NCBI GenBank assembly: GCA_018665505.1
Contig: JABJCS010000362.1
Coordinates: 1-11,073 of the forward strand
Source: Alphaproteobacteria bacterium
GTDB taxonomy: Bacteria; Pseudomonadota; Alphaproteobacteria; UBA8366
Reading direction: 5' to 3'
Length of the DNA stretch: 11,073 nt
Shown here: positions 6,823 through 11,073 of the stretch, piece by piece
Position numbering within the stretch: position 1 is the first letter of the stretch
Layout of the letters: every line of letters begins with the position of its first letter
Made by a program: the position numbers and the translations under genes
Notes under the pieces: model-generated
Seen by the model: only the letters and a program-made list of their open reading frames with translations
Database searches by the model: none
What the model was told of the DNA's origin: nothing

Positions 6823-7815
6823 TTATTTAAAATAATCGGGCAACGCCTTCGCGAGATTCTCTCGAACCCGGTCGCGAACCGAGCGATCCATCGCCGGTTT
6901 CTGGAACGTCTGTCCGGTCACCTGTTCGAAGAGTTTCACGTATTTAGCACTGAACTCGAGCAAGGTTTCACCCGGGATATCCGGAATAGGATCCTTGTAC
7001 GGATCGCAACGCGCGCTGATCCACAGCCGAAGGAACTCCTTGTCCAAGCTCTCCGGATTCTCACTGGCCGCCATCCGCGCCTCATAACTGTCCGTCATCC
7101 AGTATCGACTTGAATCCGGTGTATGCACTTCGTCCGCCAAGGTGATGCGACCGTCTCCGTCGACGCCGAACTCATACTTCGTGTCGACCAAAATAAGACC
7201 GTTTGCGGCCGCGATCTCACGTCCTCGCGCAAAAACCGCCAGGCTGAGTTCTGCCAGTTCATCCCAGACCTTTTGCGACAACAGATTCCGCTCAACGATT
7301 TCTGCCGCCGTGATCGGTGCATCATGATCACCTTGTGCGGCTTTCGTGGTCGGCGTCAGGATCGTGCCCGGCAACTTCTGGTTCCGGGCCAAACCATCCG
7401 GGAATTCGTGCCCGTACATCGTCCGTTCGCCACGCTCATACATCGGCCAAATGCTGGTCTCCGTAGAACCAGTCAGGTAATCCCGCACCACCATTTCAAC
7501 AGGCAACATATCGAGACGCTTCGCAATCGCCACATTGGGGTCCGGAAAGTCGACGACGTGATTGGGGCAGATATCACCGGTTTTCTCGAACCAGAACTTT
7601 GCGGTCTCGTTCAGCACCTGCCCCTTATTGGGGACAGCCGCCAAGACGATATCGAAGGCAGATTGCCGATCGGTCGCGACCATCACTCGACGCCCGTCCG
7701 GCAAGTCGTATGAATCTCGCACCTTACCGCGCTGGAAGTTTGGTAGTTCGGGGAACTCTCCGTCCGTGAGGCAATTTTCAAGAACAGAATCTGGATCTAC
7801 GGTCGCGTTCAGCAT
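6823..7815 (-). CDS. purC: Phosphoribosylaminoimidazole-succinocarboxamide (SAICAR) synthase, long form
   Basis: This 330-residue enzyme ligates aspartate to CAIR with ATP in purine synthesis, in the cytoplasm. Both family signatures are intact: LPVEMVVRDYLTGS (104-117) and LVDTKYEFG (209-217). RGKVRDSY (29-36), the ATP-side phosphate region, and DEVHTPDSSRYW (228-239) are also present. It resembles the roughly 300-residue yeast Ade1-like form rather than the compact form of about 240-255 residues common with purS/purL in many bacteria. It may therefore be a second copy, but the rest of the genome is not visible. It follows the isochorismatase-fold gene after 27 bases on the same strand and has only a weak AGAAAAGA before the ATG, so translation may be coupled to the upstream gene. 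No other purine gene is in the window, and no purine riboswitch would fit in the 27-base gap. Catalytic motifs are canonical, so I see no sign of a changed reaction. Confidence 0.93.
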   Translation of the reverse strand: MLNATVDPDSVLENCLTDGEFPELPNFQRGKVRDSYDLPDGRRVMVATDRQSAFDIVLAAVPNKGQVLNETAKFWFEKTGDICPNHVVDFPDPNVAIAKRLDMLPVEMVVRDYLTGSTETSIWPMYERGERTMYGHEFPDGLARNQKLPGTILTPTTKAAQGDHDAPITAAEIVERNLLSQKVWDELAELSLAVFARGREIAAANGLILVDTKYEFGVDGDGRITLADEVHTPDSSRYWMTDSYEARMAASENPESLDKEFLRLWISARCDPYKDPIPDIPGETLLEFSAKYVKLFEQVTGQTFQKPAMDRSVRDRVRENLAKALPDYFK

Positions 7816-7842
7816 GATCTTTTCTATCTGCTCGGAGTGAAA

Positions 7843-8535
7843 CTATTCGGCCGCGTCAGCGCGCCCGTATCGGGTTTTGATCTCAGCGATGACATCCGCC
7901 AAAGGCTCGACATCACCGCTCTTCATATCGATATCGAAGAGATTCGCTCGGTGGGCACTCGCACTTCTATCGCCGACGGCCTCTTCCGGAACAATCACTC
8001 GGAAATTATGCGAGAAAGCGTCGACGACGCCAGCCCGGATGCAGCCGCTCGTGGAGACGCCGACGACGATCAAAGTGTCGATACGGTCGTAGCGCAACCA
8101 GGATTCGAGCGGCGTCTCGAAAAAGCAGGACGGCTTGTTCTTGAATACGATAACGTCTTTTCCCTCGCGAGGGGCGTAGGCTTCCGGCCACTCGTCTGCG
8201 CGCGGGTCTTCGCTATAAATGAACTCATCCGTGTTGCCGAGTTTCAAATTCCAGATGCCGCGCTGCACGGGATGCCGCCGGTCATCGCGCCGACTGTAAT
8301 AGATCGGCAGATCGAGCGTGCGAAAACATTCGGTGATGTCGGTCAGCGCCTCGATCAATTCGGGCATCAATCGGCCACACTGGGGAAATGCCGGATCGAC
8401 GAACATTCGCGTCGTGTCGATGTTCAGAAGTGCCGGACGCGCGCCATAGCCAATTTTCCGGCCAAACGCTCCCTTCCGGTATGCTTCCATCTCATCGTCG
8501 GGAATAAACCCTTGCCACTTCTCAAGCTTGTCCAT
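7843..8535 (-). CDS. Isochorismatase-fold cysteine hydrolase, N-carbamoylsarcosine amidase-like
   Basis: A 230-residue cytoplasmic hydrolase. The catalytic triad of the fold can be placed: Asp40 in ALLNIDTTRMF, a lysine in VFKNKPSCFF (Lys134, with Lys132 as the alternative) and nucleophile Cys165 in GVSTSGCIRAGVVDAF. EEAVGDRS (184-191) follows as usual. The N-terminal extension (GFIPDDEMEAYRKGAFG) and the STSGC-R form are typical of N-carbamoylsarcosine amidase and maleamate amidohydrolase relatives, not of isochorismatase proper. It most likely cleaves a C-N amide or ureido bond, releasing ammonia. The specific substrate cannot be read. It is the first gene of the unit with purC (27 bases downstream) and is divergent from the MetX-like gene across 102 bases. 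A strong ribosome site supports this ATG. The complementary strand also has a long open frame here, which I treat as a shadow because only the minus strand carries the motifs. Confidence 0.86.
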   Translation of the reverse strand: MDKLEKWQGFIPDDEMEAYRKGAFGRKIGYGARPALLNIDTTRMFVDPAFPQCGRLMPELIEALTDITECFRTLDLPIYYSRRDDRRHPVQRGIWNLKLGNTDEFIYSEDPRADEWPEAYAPREGKDVIVFKNKPSCFFETPLESWLRYDRIDTLIVVGVSTSGCIRAGVVDAFSHNFRVIVPEEAVGDRSASAHRANLFDIDMKSGDVEPLADVIAEIKTRYGRADAAE

Positions 8536-8539
8536 CTTT

Positions 8540-8547
8540 CCTCTCCT
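8540..8547 (-). promoter_or_regulatory. Strong ribosome binding site of the isochorismatase-fold gene
   Basis: The mRNA reads AGGAGAGG, with AGGAG seven bases before the ATG. This is the best Shine-Dalgarno sequence in the window and fixes the start at 8535. Confidence 0.75.
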
Positions 8548-8557
8548 GTCAGCCGCC

Positions 8558-8581
8558 TCGCGGATAGATGTTTCTCCGCGA
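8558..8581. promoter_or_regulatory. Inverted repeat TCGCGGA-N10-TCCGCGA, candidate operator
   Basis: A perfect 7-bp inverted repeat with a 10-base spacer lies in the 102-base divergent region, 22 bases before the isochorismatase-fold start and 56 bases before the MetX-like start. Its size and place fit a binding site for a dimeric repressor controlling both directions. It could also form a leader hairpin in the minus-strand mRNA just upstream of the ribosome site. It is not followed by a T run, so it does not look like a terminator. Confidence 0.45.
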
Positions 8582-8637
8582 CGCCATCGGGCTAGATTAG
8601 GTTACTAAACGCCGCGACGTTCGATGACAACATTGGG

Positions 8638-9702
8638 ATGCGTCTGATGACCGAAAGCACTGCCGACGTCTTTAAAACAGAAAATTTCACCCTCCAAAAT
8701 GGCACTACTCTGCCGGATTTAGAGGTCGCATATGAGACATACGGTAGTGCCACAAACGCGAAAGAAAATACAATTCTCCTTTTGCACGGCTATACTTCCA
8801 GCCCGCATGCGGGTGGAGGCGGCGACTCGAATCCTGGCTGGTGGGAGAATCTCATCGGACCCGGGAGCGCGATCGATACCAACCGCTATTTCGTCGTAAC
8901 GCCCAATATGCTCGGCTCCGCCTATGGCACGACAGGCCCGAGGAGCATAAACCCAGAGACCGGAAAGCCGTATGGTCCCGATTTTCCGGAAATTACGACC
9001 CGCGACATGATTGAGGTTCACAAGCTTTTGCTGGATCATTTCGGCGCGTGTGAACTCGCTGCCGTCGTCGGCTATTCCTATGGCGGGTACCTGACCTTCC
9101 AATGGGGGGTGACATATCCGACGCGAATGCGGGCCTTGGTCCCGGTCGCGACGGGCATCACGGGCCGGGGCGACGAGAGCACCGTTCGGGAGCTTGAGAA
9201 GCAATTTGAATCCGCCGCTGGATGGAATGGAAGACACTACTATGAAGGCGGAGACGGCGTTGAGGACGCGTTGATCGAGTTCCGCTCCAATGTTCTCCGG
9301 AACTACGGCGTTGATGCGGAACTTCGAGACCGGGGCCTCGATGAAGCAGCGGTCGAAGCTCAACTGCACAGCCAAGCTGCAAAATGGGCGGCTGAATTCG
9401 ACGCTAATTCGCTAATCGTTCTTAGACGCTGCGCCACGAAATATGACGCAAAACCCGAAGCGTCGGAGATCGCAGCACCACTGCTTTATATTCTCTCCAC
9501 GACCGACACTCTGTTCGGTCCGGAATTGGGCGAGCCAACCGTGGCGCATATTCGCAAGGTGGCAGGGGTTGACGCCACCTATCATGAGCTCGAATCACCC
9601 TATGGGCATCGAGCACCATCCGTCGATTGGGCAAAATGGGCAGATGTGTTGGAGCGTTTTCTGAACACCCATGCAACTCTGACGGCACAGGCTGCGGAAT
9701 GA
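8638..9702 (+). CDS. MetX-like alpha/beta-hydrolase (homoserine O-acetyltransferase family)
   Basis: A 354-residue alpha/beta-hydrolase. The MetX-style N-terminal half is clear: LPDLEVAYETYG (25-36), the oxyanion region LLLHGYTSSPHAGG (47-60), WWENLIGPG (68-76), VVTPNMLGSAYGTTGP (86-101) and DFPEITTRDM (115-124). The catalytic triad is probably Ser147 in GYSYGG, Asp290 in STTDTLF and His324 in YGHRAP. True homoserine acetyltransferases usually have GGSMGG at the nucleophile elbow, so GYSYGG suggests a hydrolase or acyltransferase with another substrate. The start is uncertain: ATG at 8638 or ATG at 8647 (345 residues), neither with a good ribosome site. A seven-codon frame (8624-8647) ends in TGATG on the second ATG, so coupled initiation there is possible. 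It is followed after 19 bases by the GGT-like gene, almost certainly in one operon. No methionine genes are nearby. Confidence 0.83.
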   Translation: MRLMTESTADVFKTENFTLQNGTTLPDLEVAYETYGSATNAKENTILLLHGYTSSPHAGGGGDSNPGWWENLIGPGSAIDTNRYFVVTPNMLGSAYGTTGPRSINPETGKPYGPDFPEITTRDMIEVHKLLLDHFGACELAAVVGYSYGGYLTFQWGVTYPTRMRALVPVATGITGRGDESTVRELEKQFESAAGWNGRHYYEGGDGVEDALIEFRSNVLRNYGVDAELRDRGLDEAAVEAQLHSQAAKWAAEFDANSLIVLRRCATKYDAKPEASEIAAPLLYILSTTDTLFGPELGEPTVAHIRKVAGVDATYHELESPYGHRAPSVDWAKWADVLERFLNTHATLTAQAAE

Positions 9703-9706
9703 CCAA

Positions 9707-9712
9707 AAAGGA
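9707..9712 (+). promoter_or_regulatory. Ribosome binding site (AAAGGA) of the GGT-like gene
   Basis: AAAGGA lies nine bases before the ATG at 9722, inside the 19-base gap after the MetX-like stop codon. It supports this start and therefore a protein without a signal peptide. Confidence 0.65.
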
Positions 9713-9721
9713 TTTTTATCG

Positions 9722-11073
9722 ATGACCCATGGAATGGTTTGCGCCCCTCAACCGGAAGCCGTCGAGGCTGGCGCGATCGCGCTCAAGAAAGGTGGCAATG
9801 CGGTTGACGCCGCGATTACTTGCGCCTTGGTGCAAACCGTTGTCGATCCGATGATGTGTGGCATCGCTGGATTCGGTTCCATGCAACTATATCTGCCCAA
9901 ACACGGCCATCATGGTTATATCGACTTTCACACGACGGCGCCCGCCGCCGCCACGTCGGATATGTGGCTGGATGAAATCGAATCTCAGTCTCGTGACGGA
10001 TTCGGCTTTATCCTGAAGAACCGTGCGAACGAAGTCGGCTACGAATCGATTATGACTCCCGGGAGCTTGAAGGCCTTCTACGAGGCGGTAGAAGAATACG
10101 GGACAATGGATTGGAAAGACATCATTCAGCCCGCCATTGATCATGCCGAGGAAGGCTTCACGGTCCGCCCCCATTTCGATGAGTTCTGGAGTGCCTCCAA
10201 CATCATGGGCCGCATGGCCATGGTGGATAAGCTGCGCCATACGGACGCTGCTCGGGAAATATATTTCAATGAGGATGGCAACACCTACCCAATCGGATCG
10301 AACGTCAAAAACCCAGACATGAAAAGAACACTGGAACGGATTCGCGATGGCGGTGCCGATCTCTTCTATTCAGGCGAACTCGCCGAAGAAATTGCCGATG
10401 ATATGAAGAACAATGGGGGTTTGATGACACTGGAGGACCTTCGGTCCTACAAGACCGTGCGCAGCGAACCTGTCTGGGGCGAGTATCGAGGTCACAAAGT
10501 GGCTTCCAATCAACCACCGGGCGGCGGTGTGATGATCCAGGAAATGCTCCATATTCTGGAGAATTTCGATCTCGGCTCAATGGGGCACAATTCGGCCGAC
10601 TATATCGCGACCGTCGCCGAAGCCATGAAATGGGCGACGATCGACAAAGACAAGAAGATGGGCGATCCCGCCTTCGAGACCGTCCCGGTCGGGGAATTGA
10701 CGGATCGCGCTTATGCCAAAGAGCTGGCGGAGAATATCAAGCGCGGCGAGATGGCAAATGTCGTGCGTTATGGTCAGCCGGAAGAATCGAAAGATACCAC
10801 CCATGTCACGGTGGTCGACGAGGCTGGAAACGCGGTTTCCATGACCCATTCCCTCGGCATGCCGTCGGGGGTCGTCACCAATGGACTCGGATTCATGTAT
10901 AACGGCTGCATGGGTGCATTCGACCCACGGCCTGGTTTGCCGGGATCGATCCTTCCCGGAAAGCGTCGTTTCACCGCATTATGTCCGACCATCGTCTTTA
11001 AGGGTGACGATCCTTACATCGTCGTCGGCGCGCCGGGTGGCACCTTCATTACCATGGGGGTGTTGCAGTCGAT
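9722..11073 (+). CDS. Gamma-glutamyltransferase-like Ntn-hydrolase with altered binding pocket (3' end outside window)
   Basis: The frame is open from ATG 9722 to the window edge: 450 residues, with about 80 more expected. It aligns by eye with the gamma-glutamyltransferase (GGT) family from the mature N-terminus: GMVCAPQPEAVEAGAIALKKGGNAVDAA, TPGSLKAFYEA (112-122) and NQPPGGG (263-269). The autocleavage and nucleophile site is D-T-T-H-V-T-V-V-D (Thr359), with the oxyanion glycines in GAPGG (436-440). There is no signal peptide, unlike periplasmic E. coli GGT. Residues that hold the gamma-glutamyl group in E. coli appear changed: Arg114 to His70, Asn411 to Gly379, Gln430 to Cys396, Asp433 to Ala399, and Ser462-Ser463 to Thr418-Ala419. 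It is therefore probably an autocatalytic cytoplasmic amidase or acylase of another specificity. It shares an operon with the MetX-like gene. Standard annotation would be gamma-glutamyltransferase family protein. Confidence 0.87.
   Translation, partial: MTHGMVCAPQPEAVEAGAIALKKGGNAVDAAITCALVQTVVDPMMCGIAGFGSMQLYLPKHGHHGYIDFHTTAPAAATSDMWLDEIESQSRDGFGFILKNRANEVGYESIMTPGSLKAFYEAVEEYGTMDWKDIIQPAIDHAEEGFTVRPHFDEFWSASNIMGRMAMVDKLRHTDAAREIYFNEDGNTYPIGSNVKNPDMKRTLERIRDGGADLFYSGELAEEIADDMKNNGGLMTLEDLRSYKTVRSEPVWGEYRGHKVASNQPPGGGVMIQEMLHILENFDLGSMGHNSADYIATVAEAMKWATIDKDKKMGDPAFETVPVGELTDRAYAKELAENIKRGEMANVVRYGQPEESKDTTHVTVVDEAGNAVSMTHSLGMPSGVVTNGLGFMYNGCMGAFDPRPGLPGSILPGKRRFTALCPTIVFKGDDPYIVVGAPGGTFITMGVLQS

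Noticed and set aside
7816..7842. Purine riboswitch ahead of purC
   Set aside because: Only 27 bases separate purC from the upstream gene, too few for an aptamer.
7837..8595. Long plus-strand open frame (252 codons) opposite the isochorismatase-fold gene
   Set aside because: It lies almost exactly antisense to a gene with a clear catalytic triad and strong ribosome site, and its translation shows no recognisable motif. It is a mirror of codon bias.
8719..9375. Minus-strand open frame of 218 codons inside the MetX-like gene
   Set aside because: The plus strand carries the complete alpha/beta-hydrolase motifs; the antisense product has no family features.
10305..10849. Minus-strand open frames within the GGT-like gene
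   Set aside because: The plus-strand frame is continuous with GGT motifs throughout; the opposite frames are shadows.

Overview
The window looks like chromosomal DNA of a Gram-negative bacterium, probably an alphaproteobacterium. The coding DNA is moderately GC-rich, genes are tightly packed, there is a Sec-type periplasmic binding protein, and the protein families are typical of marine or soil Alphaproteobacteria. The class assignment is an inference from protein style; no marker gene is present. There are nine protein-coding genes, two of them cut by the window edges. I see no RNA gene, insertion sequence, CRISPR array or phage gene. No gene-free stretch exceeds about 230 bases.

Left half (1-6819): a probable selenium locus. 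At the left edge is the C-terminal half of a glycosyltransferase that I recognise as SenB, the selenosugar synthase of selenoneine biosynthesis. Its last codons overlap, tail to tail, the end of a 755-residue fusion of an FAD/NAD(P) oxidoreductase with selenophosphate synthetase (SelD; the SenC role). The same strand upstream of selD carries a complete phnC-phnD-phnE-type ABC importer, reading phnC, phnD, phnE, selD. No phosphonate-degrading gene is visible. A 227-base AT-rich divergent intergenic region separates phnC from a class V PLP-dependent enzyme that has lost the cysteine loop of cysteine desulfurases. A coherent model is oxyanion uptake (PhnCDE-like), then selenide activation to selenophosphate (SelD), then C-Se bond formation (SenB), with the PLP enzyme as a possible C-Se/C-S lyase or selenocysteine recycling enzyme. 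The selenium role of the importer and of the PLP enzyme is inference from position.

Right half (6823-11073): a second group. On the minus strand, an isochorismatase-fold cysteine hydrolase (N-carbamoylsarcosine amidase-like) is followed after 27 bases by a canonical long-form PurC. Divergently, on the plus strand, a MetX-like alpha/beta-hydrolase is followed after 19 bases by a gamma-glutamyltransferase-like Ntn-hydrolase that runs off the right edge. The latter keeps the nucleophile threonine but has lost nearly all residues that recognise the gamma-glutamyl group in the E. coli enzyme, and it has no signal peptide. A 7-bp perfect inverted repeat sits in the divergent promoter region between the two pairs. 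The group looks like an amide- or ester-processing pathway whose substrate cannot be read from the sequence.

The two halves abut with only three bases between the convergent PLP-enzyme and purC stop codons, so they are probably separate transcription units.
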